Below, one piece after another: positions 1 to 11,374 of a stretch of DNA of 64,000 nt (position 1 is its first letter; every line of letters begins with the position of its first letter). Under the pieces are notes generated by a model. That model was not told the origin of the DNA and made no database searches. It was given only the letters and a program-made list of their open reading frames with translations. The stretch is taken from contig PYSS01000108.1 in assembly GCA_003049465.1 (NCBI GenBank), positions 62,001 through 126,000 on the forward strand, in the 5' to 3' direction. This DNA is from Magnaporthiopsis rhizophila. Taxonomy: Eukaryota > Ascomycota > Sordariomycetes > Magnaporthales > Magnaporthaceae. The position numbers were made by a program, and so were the translations under genes.

Positions 1-2770
1 CACCAAGGAGGCCCGGGATGTCGCCTCGCCCCGCTCTCCGCACGACCCGCGCTTTCCCCAGCAGCAGGACTCGGCGGGCCAGTCGTCGTCGTCTCGGCAC
101 AGGTCGCGCACCAGCCGCTCCGACCTCGGTAGCCTCCTGGGCATCAGCCAGGCCTCCTCGTCGTCGGCCCAACCGCCCTACGAGCGCCGCGAAACTAAGC
201 AGGAGCGGGAGGCCCGGAGGCTCGAAAAGGAGCGCCAGGCTCGCGTGATAGAGCGCGAGAGGAGCCTGAAGGAAGAGCATGTGGATGGTGGCTATCTTGT
301 GACACTGGGCACCTATGTCGGCCCGGAGGACTACAGCAAGCCCACCGTTCGGCAGCTACAGGTACGTCCAACCTCAACTCACCGTCCTGGTCTTCCATGC
401 CCGCCCTTCTACCGCACGTTCGCATCGCATGCTGACCCACTGCCTTCGTCGTCATTCTAGATTGAGCGGAAAATTGCGCCTTTTTGGAGGGGCTTGAACG
501 ACTTCTCCGAGACATGGACCGAGCACCAGATAGTTGCTGTTGCTCGCGGCCTTCCCCTTCCCGCGGCCGACGCGCCCCCTCCCGAAGAGCTCATCCCCAG
601 GCCCATGTCTGCCGATCCGGCCTCGACCTCGTCGCAGAATCTGAACAGCCTCACGATCCCCATGGGCGGCAGGACACAATCGGCCGCTTCCGACAGGAGC
701 CGGTCTGGCCTTGGCTCCGCCATCCCGTCGCCGTCCTCGATGATCCGGAACGGCTCGCCCTTCAAGCATCGGCCAAAGGCCATCGCGGCGGCACTTAGCA
801 TATCGTCTCGCAATGGCTCGGCGACCGAGATATCCCCTCGCGAGATCAAGCTTGCGCGCGATCCATTCGTCAACGGGCAGCCGCTCGAGGTGTTCTTGTA
901 CAAGGACGCCGCAGAGTGCCCAATCTGTTTTCTTTACTACCCGCCCTACCTCAACCACACGAGGTGCTGTGACCAGCCGATATGCAGCGAGTGTTTTGTG
1001 CAGATCAAACGAGCCGATCCTCACTATCCTGAAGGTCACGGAGAGGCCGAGAACCCCGAGGCGAACCCCGAGGAGCAGGCGGGGCTCCTCATATCCGAGC
1101 CGGCCTGCTGTCCATACTGCCAACAGCCCGAGTTTGGCGTCACATACGAGCCCCCTCCGTTCCGCAGGGGCCTGGCGTACTCCCACTCGGGGCCGAACTT
1201 GGGGGTTGGGGTGTCGGGGACGGCAATGTCCTCTAGCAGTTCACTGAGCTCGAACCTGTCGCCAACTTCCATGACGTACCCATCCACGCAGAACAGGAGA
1301 CGGACGCAGTCGCTGTCTGCAAACGCCCCCAACGTCATCACCACCGACCGCGTCCGGCCCGACTGGTCGACGAAACTTGCAACTCAGCGTGCCCACGTCG
1401 CTAGGCGCGCTGCGGCCGCCACTGCACTGCACACGGCCGCATTCCTCATGGGGAACTCGGAAAGCAGGGGGTTCAGAATCGGGAGGCTCAGCAGACGCAA
1501 CACGGGCAACGCATCGGCAGCAGGGCCCTCCAGCGGTGCTGGTGACGCTGGTGCCGAAGGTGGTGCCAGCGGCGGAGGCGGGGAGAGCGGATCGGCCTCG
1601 CCGGCAACAATGGAGCCGGGCCCTCGCGGCAGCTCTGGGCGGGGGATTCTCGGAGGCAACAGGAGGAGTCGTATGGAGGATCTCGAAGAGATGATGTTTG
1701 CCGAGGCCATAAGATTGTCTCTTGCCGCCGAGGAAGAACGAAAGCGTAAGGCTGAGAAGGAAGAGCGGAAAGAAGCTAAGCGCAGGGAAAAAGAGGAAAG
1801 GAAGGAGGAAAAGAAGGCGGCCAAGGCCACAGCGAAGGCCGGCGCATCGGGACCATACGCAGGGAGCCCTGGCGGGAGTGGGCACAGCTCTCTCAGCGGC
1901 AGCTCTCTGAGTCTGCCGAGCCTGGGTCTGGGCCGCCGTCGGGGCAATAGTGCTGCATCCAATCTGCGGGTTGAGGCCAGCGTTGCCAGCGCCATGGCGG
2001 CGACGGCAATCGCAAGTCCCAGCGTCTCGAGCGCTGCGCTCGCGGGTGACAAGGACAAGGGGAAGGGCGTCGAGCGTTCACCGCCGTCGTCGGCTACCAA
2101 GGAGCCGAGCACCGAGGGCGAGCCGAGCTCGACGAGCGGTTCCTCGTCGTCTGCCGCCCAGCCCGTTCCGTCGCCATCCCATCGGCCCGCCGGGCCATCG
2201 CATCTTCGACAAATGAGCAGCGCATCCTCCATCGCGAGCTCGTCGCTCAGTGACACAGCTGCTGGTAGTCACATGGTCCAGTCCCATATGCACGACCCCC
2301 GCGCGAGTGGCCAGAGCCTGGGCAGCCAAAGCACTGCCAGTGATGACGCAGGAGGGCAGGGGGTCGACAGGGGAGACCCCGGTAGCAGCACGGAGCCCAT
2401 GCTCAACTTTACCAGTCTCGCCGAGATGGTGGGCGTGCAGCTCGAAGGTGAGCATGCTGGGAACCGACCGTCCGCCACCGGCTGCGATGCTCCTTCCGGC
2501 GAAAGAAGCGCGGCACACGCGAGCGATTCGGCCAAGGAGGAGGCTGAAGAGCAGGAGGTTGAAGACGTCACTGGCCCCGCCAAAACATTATCTACCGGAC
2601 CAGGCCAGAACGGCGGCAGCAGGGCTCCGAGCCCGGCGCCCATCAACACGGCCCAGATTTCCCCGCCGCCAGAACTGATGGTGACGCCGGGCACTCCGGC
2701 GGTTGTCGAGGATGGGATCGAGGGTTCCAAACAACTTGGGGTCACGGAAGTGGTGCACAATTCGAGCTGA
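1..2770 (+). CDS. sip5: SIP5 family RING-like protein, 5'-truncated by window edge
   Basis: Two exons are visible: 2-361 and 461-2770, joined across an intron at 362-460 (GTACGT donor, CTAG acceptor); the frame is continuous and gives about 889 residues. The gene begins upstream of the window. The basic stretch before the junction (YERRETKQERE) and the blocks EEHVDGGYLVTLG and WTEHQ after it are typical of fungal Sip5. A cysteine-rich RING-like module follows (CPIC, CC, CSEC near 916-1002, then CCPYC near 1107-1121). Yeast Sip5 binds the Snf1 kinase and the Glc7 phosphatase, linking it to glucose signalling; that role is family knowledge. The C-terminal half is low-complexity Ser/Gly/Ala-rich with a Lys/Glu/Arg-rich probable coiled coil near 1730-1840. 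The stop is TGA at 2768-2770. The family call is firm; the exact function in this fungus is not established. Confidence 0.85.
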
Positions 2771-3593
2771 GGCCACCCTCGCACCCTCGCACCCTCACAA
2801 AAACAACAGGGGCAAAGCGAATCACATATTTGAACACCGTTGACCAAGCAGGGAAAACAACGTTGAAAGGGCCTAGCCAAGTGCTAGAACACACACTCAC
2901 GATGCGCTTCTCAGAAGCGGTACAAATTCCGCATTAGCCTCCAGTGAATCTGCCAACACATCCAGGCGTTCCTCCCTGCCTGCCATACCAAGCACATTTT
3001 GCCTCGCATTCTCTTTTCCCTCTTCTTAATATCTTTCACTTATTGTTTGCTTTATTTTGGAACACACCGTTGTCCTAAACGTGATCTTTATTATCTAGAT
3101 ATGCCTTGATGATTTCCAAGGCGTGCGGAACTGTTGCATGGCGTCGGAAATCGGCGTTATGCAGTGAAGGATTTTTGGGTCGTTGGTCTGGCGCCAGGAC
3201 ATGGTCTGGTATTTTTTTTGTCTGTCCTTTCTGCCGAAGAATGGCTTCGTCACTTTTCTATGGAGATAGCACCGAGTCGGCTTAGTTGTTTGCTCCGTAA
3301 CGAGACAGTGACTGGCAACGTCGTGTTTCTTTGACCCCCTGCCCGTCCCGCGACATGACCACCGCGATTTTTCTTTTTTTCTTTTCGTTTGGTTCAAGCA
3401 TATGCGCCTGAGTTTGCTTATAGAACCAACAACAACACTGTGGCCGCCGCGGCACGCGACATTTTCCTTTAGATGCCGGCAAACATCGACCGCCGATACT
3501 GAGATGCTACTTACTTTTCAGATAACTAGGTGGTTGCTATACGGTTCGCGATCTAGAACGGAAAAAACATACCCAACAAACCAGAGGGCTGAT
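2771..3593. other. Intergenic, convergent 3' ends
   Basis: This 823-nt spacer lies between the converging 3' ends of sip5 (+) and the ARA2-like gene (-). It is T-rich around 3000-3060 and 3360-3390, as expected for two 3' untranslated regions. I see no RNA gene and no convincing open frame. Confidence 0.6.
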
Positions 3594-4949
3594 TCACGCA
3601 CCGCCGCCGCTGGGACGGTGCGTGTCAAACCACCCTCGGGGCGGGCTCTCCCAGCTGTAGTCCTTCCACTCCCCGAGGATCGGCCACAGCACCCGCCGCA
3701 CAAACTCGCCCACGTCAGACGGCCCCGCCGCGATCTCCACGCCGGCGCCGGAAGGGTCTTTGACCTTCGCCAAGGGCGGCGGCGGCCCATTCTCAACAGA
3801 ACTTTCGTCGCTCTCGGGCCCGAGCCTCAACCCCAGGACCTTGACGACGCCGCGCCACTCCTCCACCGTCTCCTCGAGCTCCTCGACGCTGGTCACACCG
3901 ATGACGGTGGCGCCAACCTTGTTTTCGCTGCCACCTCTACCGACGGCGAGCCCCGCGGCGGCGGCGGCGCGGCCCCAGGTCTCGAGGGCGAAGCGTATAG
4001 CCACCCGGGCCAAGGTGCTACTACCGTCCCCGGCGGCAGCGGCGGCGGTGCGCATCTCGACGCATGCGGCCCGCAAGCCCTCAGGGGCCGGGTGCCACGA
4101 TCCCTGGGGCCCGACCGAGATCGAGGGGGCGAGCAGGCCCATGCCGACGATGCTGGCGTTGAGGACGACGTCGACGCCGGCGGCGCGGAAGCGGGCCAGC
4201 GTCGCCGGGTCGGCCAGGGTCGTGTTCTGGATGGTGCAGTGGCAGTAGCTCAGGACGGCGTCGAGGGTGGTGGTGCGACCGCTTCTGCTGCTACTGCTAC
4301 TGCCGCCAAGCGCGGCAATCTTCTCGGCCAGGTCCAACAGGCGCGGGATCGGGTAGCCGCTGATGCCGACGTGGCGGACCTTGCCGCGGCGCTGCAGGTC
4401 CCAGAGGGCGGGCATGGCGCCGAGCACGTCGGCATCGGTGACGAACTCGACATCGTGCAGGTAGACGAGGTCCAGGTAGGGGGTGCGCAGGCGCTCGAGC
4501 GAGCGGTGGACCGAGGCCGTGATGGCGGCGGGGCTGTAGTCGAACAAGGTCGGGCCTACGCGGCCGGCCTTGCTGATGAGGAGGTACGAGGAGCGGGGGC
4601 ATCGTGGTGATGGTGGTGGTGGTGATTGCTGGGGCTGAGAGCTGTTGTTGGTTCTGTTGCTGCCTTGGACGGCAGCGCTGATGGCCTCGCCCAAGAGGAT
4701 CTCGGCGGGGCCATAGTACGGAGATGTATCGAACGCGCGGATGCCCAGCTCAAAGGCGCGCCTGATGATGTCGTGGACGGGCAGCTTGGTGGGGTCGTGG
4801 ACGTACTGGATGTTGAAGGTGGCAGTGCCGAGAATCAGGGGCGGGAGCACGGCGGAGAGGGTGAGGCGCTTCGCGGGGCTGGACGGGTCTTGACCTTGGC
4901 CGTTTGTAGGCGAAGCCGAGCTCCGGCTCGGCACACTCGGATCGGCCAT
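3594..4949 (-). CDS. ara2: Aldo/keto reductase, ARA2-like D-arabinose 1-dehydrogenase
   Basis: Single exon, 451 aa, ATG at 4949. The AKR catalytic tetrad is visible: Asp74 and Tyr79 in FDTSPYYG, Lys127 in LISKAGR, His165 in YLHDVEF. The N-terminal block PPLILGTATFN and the repeated ISGYP strand also fit the AKR barrel. Yeast Ara2 (about 335 aa) oxidises D-arabinose with NAD+ to D-arabinono-1,4-lactone on the way to D-erythroascorbate; plant L-galactose dehydrogenase is the same subfamily. The excess length is accounted for by a low-complexity Asn/Ser/Gln/Pro insertion at residues 97-118, a Ser-rich loop near residue 220 and a C-terminal extension. It is transcribed divergently from the secreted sugar dehydrogenase at 6245, with 1.3 kb between the starts. 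An AKR is certain; the substrate (D-arabinose versus L-galactose or another aldose) is inferred. Confidence 0.78.
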   Translation of the reverse strand: MADPSVPSRSSASPTNGQGQDPSSPAKRLTLSAVLPPLILGTATFNIQYVHDPTKLPVHDIIRRAFELGIRAFDTSPYYGPAEILLGEAISAAVQGSNRTNNSSQPQQSPPPPSPRCPRSSYLLISKAGRVGPTLFDYSPAAITASVHRSLERLRTPYLDLVYLHDVEFVTDADVLGAMPALWDLQRRGKVRHVGISGYPIPRLLDLAEKIAALGGSSSSSRSGRTTTLDAVLSYCHCTIQNTTLADPATLARFRAAGVDVVLNASIVGMGLLAPSISVGPQGSWHPAPEGLRAACVEMRTAAAAAGDGSSTLARVAIRFALETWGRAAAAAGLAVGRGGSENKVGATVIGVTSVEELEETVEEWRGVVKVLGLRLGPESDESSVENGPPPPLAKVKDPSGAGVEIAAGPSDVGEFVRRVLWPILGEWKDYSWESPPRGWFDTHRPSGGGA

Positions 4950-6244
4950 TCTGGGGACCTGGGCTATGCCGTGTTAGGCCCAGCGGGCAAGAAGCGTGTA
5001 GTAGGTGCCGCTGGTGGCGCAGGTTGGATGAATACCAATAGAGAAGATCAGCCGGGAGAACAAAGCGGTTAAAATCGCGGCCATGTGCAGAAGATGCGAG
5101 AGCAGAGGGCTTCCATTCTGGGACGTACCGACCAAGAAAGAGAACAACACATATCAGTGCCGTCAGAGCTTCAATTGCGCGGGTCCTACGCGTGAAGCCA
5201 GCAGGCCAGGAAATGCCCTGTTTGTTTATTTGTTTCTGCTTGGCCGCTTCCCCCGAGCCGAGCGAGTCAACCGACTCTTGGTCCGAATGTTGTCCCGAAA
5301 GTCAAAATGGTTGTACGGTAGGTAGCCTCAAGCTTGTCTGTCCGCTACGCTGTCGGAAAGAACAGCTCAGTGCGGTGTTACCCCTCGCGTCATCAAGATA
5401 ACAAATCGTCGGTGGCTTGCGTAGCATCTACTAGGCACATACCTACCTTGGGGACGTACGTACGTGCCAAGCATGTCGACGATCCGCATCGGGCCGTCCA
5501 AGCATCATGGATCGACCGTTATCATCTATGGCTTCTTATTCACCGGAATGACGGCGAGCACATGATGTGTCATGCATTTGAAAGCGGATTACGGCGCGCC
5601 GACGACGTCACACCAGACATATTCTTTTCGGCAGGTCTCTTCCTTCCTCACTGCCTAAAACGGAACTGAGTTTAAGCGTCGTCCGCTACCCCGCGGGTGC
5701 CTGCCTCTCCCATCCTGAGCTTCATTGGTCAGAAGGAAGCTGCGGCTCACGATCGACCTTTTTGAATATATTAAAATCCTACCACACTCTCGGCACTCCC
5801 CCGGCGGCCCGATTTATCCCCCTACCAATCACCGTCCTAGCATTGTCGGCATCTCTTCCTGGTACGAGCAACAATGATGGCGCCGGTAAACGAACACACG
5901 AGCGTACTTGTCGGGTTATCGGCTTTGCCAACTGGGCGGGACAACTTGCCAACACCAGCCTAATACCACCCCCTGTCGTACTCAATATGCATCATACCAT
6001 AGGCATGTCGTATTAGTGTCCCGCTATCGCGGCTTGGCGGCGCCATCTGTGCCACCGTTCTTTTTCGTCATGAGCCCTGGAACGATGACGAGCTGGCGGC
6101 GGGTGTTTTGAAAGGCTGCTGGCAAGCGCCTTATCTTCCTGATGTCCTGAGCCATATATCACCACGCGTCCCTGGCTCTCGTTGCCGGGGAGCCCAAATT
6201 TGCCTGCTGGACCACCCACCTATGTAGCAGATTCGCAAGCCACC
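4950..6244. promoter_or_regulatory. Divergent intergenic region between ara2-like and AA8-AA12 genes
   Basis: This 1.3 kb interval must hold both promoters, because the genes on either side point away from it. AT-rich stretches occur at 5759-5778. A short palindromic stretch of GTAC repeats sits near 5456-5466. The sequence upstream of 6245 is a good start context (CCACC before ATG). I cannot assign specific operator sites. Small open frames here look like chance. Confidence 0.4.
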
Positions 6245-8529
6245 ATGCGCCCGTCTATTGCCGCTCTTTTTGGAGCTGTCGCCCTTTTGGGTGGCAATGG
6301 TAATTTTTGAAACTCCCTCTACTTTTCAACGAAGCTTATTTCGTCAATTATGTTGTCTTTGCGGGAAATTTTGCTGACATTTCTGATTCACCCATCTATC
6401 CAGCACTGGGCCAGGACTCGGTTCCATTTCTCGACCCCTTGACTGGTTTCACCTTTGCCAAATACGAGAACGAGCTTGGAGTGTCCTACAGTGTTGCCGT
6501 GCCCGATGGCGTTGCCGCTGGGAAGCCGTACGATGTCGTCCTCCAGATGACTTCCCGCAAGGATCTCGGCTGGTTTGCCATGGCCTGGGGAGGTTCCATG
6601 ACCTATAACCCGATTGCGCTGTCCTGGGCCAACGGAAATGAGGCTGTTCTCACATCTCGGATGGCATTGTGAGTGTGATACCTGGAGCACCATTGCCCGC
6701 ACATGCTACCTACACACATATTCTGGCCAGCGTGTGTAGAGCTGACCTGCTTCCCAGCGGCTATTATGTGCCCCTTGCTTATACGGACGCCAAATACGAG
6801 ATCCTTCCCAAAGGCACTTTTGTCAACGCGACTCACTTCCAGGTCACTGCCAAGTGCAGCGGGTGCACCAGCTGGGGCAACGACGACATCGGCGTCACCT
6901 ACCTGGAGCCCAAGGGGGATCAATACTTTGCCTTTGCCTACTCGTCCACTCCCGTAGACGAGCCGAACAACCCCGAGAGCGGATTCAGCATGCACGACTC
7001 GACAGGCCATTGGGTCCACAGCTTCGCACAAGGCGTAAATCCGGACTTTGAACAGCTGCTGTCGAAAAACCTCGCTGGCGCCAGACCCGGTGGAGGCAGC
7101 AGCCGCAGTTCGTCTCTGGCCGCTCCGCCAGACCTTCCGTTTCCGACATCTTGCAGCTCTGTCCCCGCCCCTCGGTTCCCCTATACCCTTGCCTCGGGGT
7201 GGAAGGCTACAAAGATAGCCGGCAACCTGACGAATCCTCGGGGTCTCGCGTTCGACCTACTCGGCAACTTATTGGTGGTACAGTCTGGCTACGGGGTTAG
7301 CGTTCACACCTTTGGCGCCAATGGGTGCATCAACGGCACCAAAGGTCTGATTCTCAACTCGGGACTAAACCACGGCCTGGCGGTGACTCCGGACGGGAAG
7401 CACTTGTACGCTTCGTCAATGACCACGGTCTGGAGATGGGACTATGATGCCCGCACCCGCAGCGTGAGCAACCAGGTGGTTGTAATCAAGGGCATGAACA
7501 ACGGCGGGCATTCGACCCGCGCTCTATGGCTGGCTCCCAAGAACCCAAACATCATTCTGGTTCAAGTTGGATCCAACTCCAACTGGGACCACGCGTCTGG
7601 GAACCCGGCCGAGGGCCGCTCCGACATTAGAGCCTTTGACCTCAGCAAAACCCCCGCAGGTGGTTACAATTACGTTGGCGGGGGTTTCCAGATGGGCTAT
7701 GGGCTGAGAAACGCAGTCGGTGTTGCCTTTGATCCCAACGGGGATGCCTGGGAGGTCGAAAACAGCGGGGATGTTAGTACATAGTCCCCGCCACTTCCAG
7801 CACGTCAAGCGGTGATTGTTGGATCGTCAGACTAACCGGTGAACAGAGCTTTACGCGCACCGTCAACGGTGTAAGCACAGATATCCACCACGAAAACCCT
7901 GCCGAGGAGCTCAATTACTGTAGGTGCCGTGGTATTTATATGGACATGAGCCTGTCTGGGAAGAAAGCAACGGAGGCTGACAAAGACGTGATGGTTCTGT
8001 TTCAGTGGGCGACCCAACCAAGCCAAACAACCAGTGGTATGGCTATCCGACGTGTTTCACTGTTTGGGACCCCTCTGTCTTCCGCGACAAGACAGACTTC
8101 AAGACAGGCGACCAGTTCGTCGTGACGCCAAACTCGACATTCAACGACGCGCACTGCAGCGGAAAGGCGGTGGCACCCACGCTGTCGTTCCAGGCCCATT
8201 CGGCGCCCATCAGCGGCCTCTTTGACGACGCGGGCAACAACATGTACGTGACGTTCCACGGCTCGTGGAACCGCCAGCCAGCCACGGGCTACAAGCTCGT
8301 TCGGATCCCGTTCAAAAAGGATGTGACGCAATACAGGCCGGTGGCGCCACCAAACTCCAACAAGGGTTACGAGGACATCATGTGGAGCGTCAACGTCGAG
8401 CGGTGCACTGGCAACACGTGCCTACGCCCCGCCGGCCTGGTGTGGGACAATGCGAAGACGAGGCTCTTTATGGGGAGCGACAACAGCAGGGAGGGTGAGC
8501 TGTTCATCATCACGTACGAGGGGATTTAG
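6245..8529 (+). CDS. Secreted AA8-AA12 haem/PQQ-dependent sugar dehydrogenase
   Basis: Five exons: 6245-6299, 6404-6668, 6758-7772, 7847-7919, 8006-8529, giving 643 aa. Introns have GT/AG ends and branch sites (CTGAC at about 6374, 6742 and 7977; ACTAAC at 7831). A signal peptide covers residues 1 to about 21. Residues 22-199 are an AA8 cytochrome b domain as in cellobiose dehydrogenase: WGGSM supplies the probable axial Met84, FSMHD the probable His186, and Cys140/Cys143 (KCSGC) are close to a conserved pair. A Gly/Ser/Pro linker (about 205-237) leads to an AA12 PQQ-dependent six-bladed propeller (about 240-643; NPRGLAFD, GYGLRNAVGVAFDP, GLVWDN). Characterised relatives such as Coprinopsis pyranose dehydrogenase oxidise pyranoses and pass electrons through the cytochrome, possibly to LPMOs. 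Here there is no C-terminal CBM1. Domain order is seen; substrate is inferred. Confidence 0.88.
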
Positions 8530-8649
8530 TGTGCGTTGAGAGTCGTCCTGGTTCGGACTAGGTCGTTGATTTCTAGATAGATACGACATAAACTCGGTGA
8601 GAACCGACGAATCCATACCGCGTCCGGGCCCGTAAAAGTGCCGCCAAGC

Positions 8650-10733
8650 TCACCCTGAAGCTGCAACCGGCTGCAGTAGGCCGCTCCTGAGGAAGGGGAT
8701 TTCAACGCCGAGAACCTCGCGGGTGGCGGCGTCTTTGACAAAGACAACCCTCTCAAGAGCCTCGCCTCCGTAGTGCAGCCAGTCGGCAAACGCCCAGAGG
8801 AGGCAGTCGTGCTCCGAGAAGCCGGCGCCCGGCAGGCCCGACCTGCGCGTGATGGCCGTCTCCCACCAGATCCGCCAGTCCTCCCGCACGACGGCCCTCT
8901 GGCTGGCCGCCCCGGAGGACGTCCGGACGTCAACGATGCCGGGGACGGACACGCCGGTGGGGAAGATGCGATACGCAGCCGCCGCCGTGTCGTTGGGGCC
9001 CGTCCCGGGCATGAACCCGCCCAGCGTGGCGGCCCAGATGCGCGGGACGGCAGCCAGCACGTCGGAGCCGTTGCTCCCCAGCGCCGCGATGCGCAGCACA
9101 CCGTCCCCACCATCGTCCCAGGCTATGGCGGCGCTGGCATTGGCACCGGCACCCGCCGCCGAGGCAAAGCGGCCGACGTACCCGAGACGCTCCGCCTCCT
9201 CGTGCGCGGCGTCGTCGACGGCCGGGGCCAGGACCGACAGCGCGGCGTCGAAGATGTACGTGAGCCCGTCGCCCGCGCCGGCCGTCAGCACGACGAGGCC
9301 GACGCCGAGCTCGGGCACGACAGCCAGCCGCGAGCTGTAGCCGTACGCGGCGCCGCCCTTGGAGTAGACGGGAATGGAGCGCGGGCGCGTCGGGATCAGC
9401 AGGTGCGGCGGCGGGACGTAGATCTCCCACGGCGACCCGACGAGGCTGTTGCGCGAGCCGGCGAAGGCGGCCGGCTGCAGCCACTCGCGGACGCGGGTTG
9501 GCGTCTGCAGGACGGTTTCGGACAGGAGGGAGTGGGTGAAGGCCGAGAGGTCCGAGAGGGTTGAGACGAGGCCTCCTCCGCTGTTTATGTTTACGTCCCT
9601 GCGTTAGCCCACTGCTGTCACGTAAAGGAAGGAATAACAGACTAAACATGTCGTTCGCAGCCCCTGAAGGGGAAAAAAAAAAAACTCACGGTGCATTTTC
9701 ACCATAGGGAGACCCCCACGTATTCTCCATGGGCGGAATCACAGCCAGAGAGTCGTTCCCGGGGCTGGGAAAAGTGCTGGTCATGTTGAAAGGGCCGGTG
9801 AGGAAATGGGCGAGCTGCTGCGTGTAGTTCATGCCCGTTGCGGCCTCGACGGCGTATACCAGGATGGTGAAGGCGACGTTGGAGTACACGGGCTTCCCCA
9901 TGGGCTCGGCGACGGGCCGCACCGTGAGCATGGCCTTGAGGAGCTCTAGGTATTATTGATTGCGTTTTAGAGGGTTGAAAAAAGAAACCAAGCCAAGGGA
10001 GACGAGCTTACGTTCTTTGGAGCAGCCCTTGTTCAGGCCAATGACACCGCAAGGAGGGAGGTCTGTGTCGTTGATGGGAGGAAAGCCCAGGGACTGGAAG
10101 TAGGACTTGAGGAAGTAGAACTCGGAGAAGCCGTCTGCCGATTCATCAAAAAAAAAAAAAAAAAAAAAAAAATAATCAGTCAGAGCGTAAAGATTGCATC
10201 AGCAGGCGCATAGAGTCTAGGCGCTTACAGTTGGGCGGAAGACCAGAGAGCTGAGACGCCAGGTGCCGGAGCGTGATGTTATCCCACGACATGGGCGACG
10301 ATGGGCTGCTCAGCTCGGGGAGGTACTTTGTGACGGCATCGTCCATGCGCACGCCGCTCCGGATGGCGACGGCGTCGGTGAGGACCTTGGAGATGGAGCC
10401 GATCAGGTACTGCGAGTCCCTGTCGATGCGCTTGGTGCCCCGGACGTTTTTGGACGCGAGGTGGTGATACTCCCAGAGCGGGACCTTGGCGTCGCGCTGC
10501 CCGACCGAGACGAGCGCGACCGAGAAGGACCCGTTCTCGACCGCCCAGCCGGCCTCGACGATGCTGCCGTTGACGGCGCGGTCAAACGCCTGCGCCAGCT
10601 GGTCTGCGGCGCGGCGGAAGGCGGGCGAGGAGCCCAGGTCTCGGGGTGGCGGGACGATGGGGCCCTGGGGGCGGCAGCTGAGGTTGGCGGCTGCCTGGCA
10701 TGCGAGCCCGAGCAGGACGAGGGGGAGGATCAT
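8650..10733 (-). CDS. Secreted serine beta-lactamase-like hydrolase
   Basis: Four exons on the minus strand: 10733-10229, 10134-10012, 9945-9690, 9598-8650, total 610 aa; frames match at all three junctions. The N-terminus MILPLVLLGLACQAAA is a signal peptide. The class C beta-lactamase/DD-peptidase signature is present: Ser113-Ile-Ser-Lys116 (SxxK) and Tyr230-Ser-Asn232 (YxN). The GGGLVS block at the start of exon 4 is also typical. Fungal members of this family are mostly uncharacterised hydrolases or esterases; antibiotic resistance should not be assumed. The C-terminal 200 residues form an extra domain with several possible N-glycosylation sites. Intron 1 (10135-10228) contains a run of 25 A/T bases and intron 3 a run of 12. 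The gene ends 120 bp from the AA8-AA12 gene's stop, in convergent orientation. Confidence 0.85.
10148..10172 (+). repeat. Homopolymer A25 in an intron
   Basis: Twenty-five A on the plus strand, inside intron 1 of the beta-lactamase-like gene; it reads as poly-T just upstream of the acceptor in the transcript. Confidence 0.9.
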
Positions 10734-11374
10734 CTTTGTAAGGCGTGAAGCTGCTCAATCTTCAAAGAGGCTCTCAGGTTGGAGGCGCGGTGGTTGAAGA
10801 GCAGTGGAACAAAGACGGGGAGCACATCGCGGGCATGTTCGCTTTAATAGAAGCCCGGAGCTGTCAAGAAACGCCGTGATGATATTCTCACTCTCTTCCG
10901 TCCCGGAACGTGGGAAACTGCCTTGGCGAGTCACGATGATCATGGCTACCTAGAAGACGCTGTGCGGACTTTTCGTATCAGCTACATGCGGATTGAACGC
11001 GACGGATACGATGGATGAAAGGGCTGTGTGAAGATAGATATGGCTTAGCTTACAGTAGCGGCCAGTGATTGGGCATGAATTGGTGCGACGTGCAAAACAA
11101 AATGCGCTAAGCTGGGCGAATGCGAAATACGGCGGCTGTCGAAGAACGTCCTGACCCACATTAGAAGCACAGCCAGTTACACGACTTGCGTAATGTCCCT
11201 CCCTGTGCCTTTTGCGTCGTTTAGATCGCGTTCATGTTGGTCGAGGGAAAATGCAGATGGATGTTTATGGAATGTCCAGCCACCTTGAATAAAATGACGT
11301 TACACGTAAGAAAACATGAGGGTATCAAAATAGTAAATATTAAGTGTATTTTTTTTCATAGCCCTTCCCACATC
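10734..11374. other. Intergenic: promoter of hydrolase gene and 3' flank of next gene
   Basis: This 641-nt spacer lies between the start of the beta-lactamase-like gene and the stop of the membrane protein gene, both on the minus strand. It becomes AT-rich near 11280-11360, as expected for a 3' untranslated region. No other feature is visible. Confidence 0.5.

Noticed and set aside
3594..8529. A carbohydrate utilisation cluster spanning ara2, AA8-AA12, GH76 and xlnR
   Set aside because: The genes are spread over 47 kb among unrelated housekeeping genes and face different directions; proximity alone does not support a cluster.
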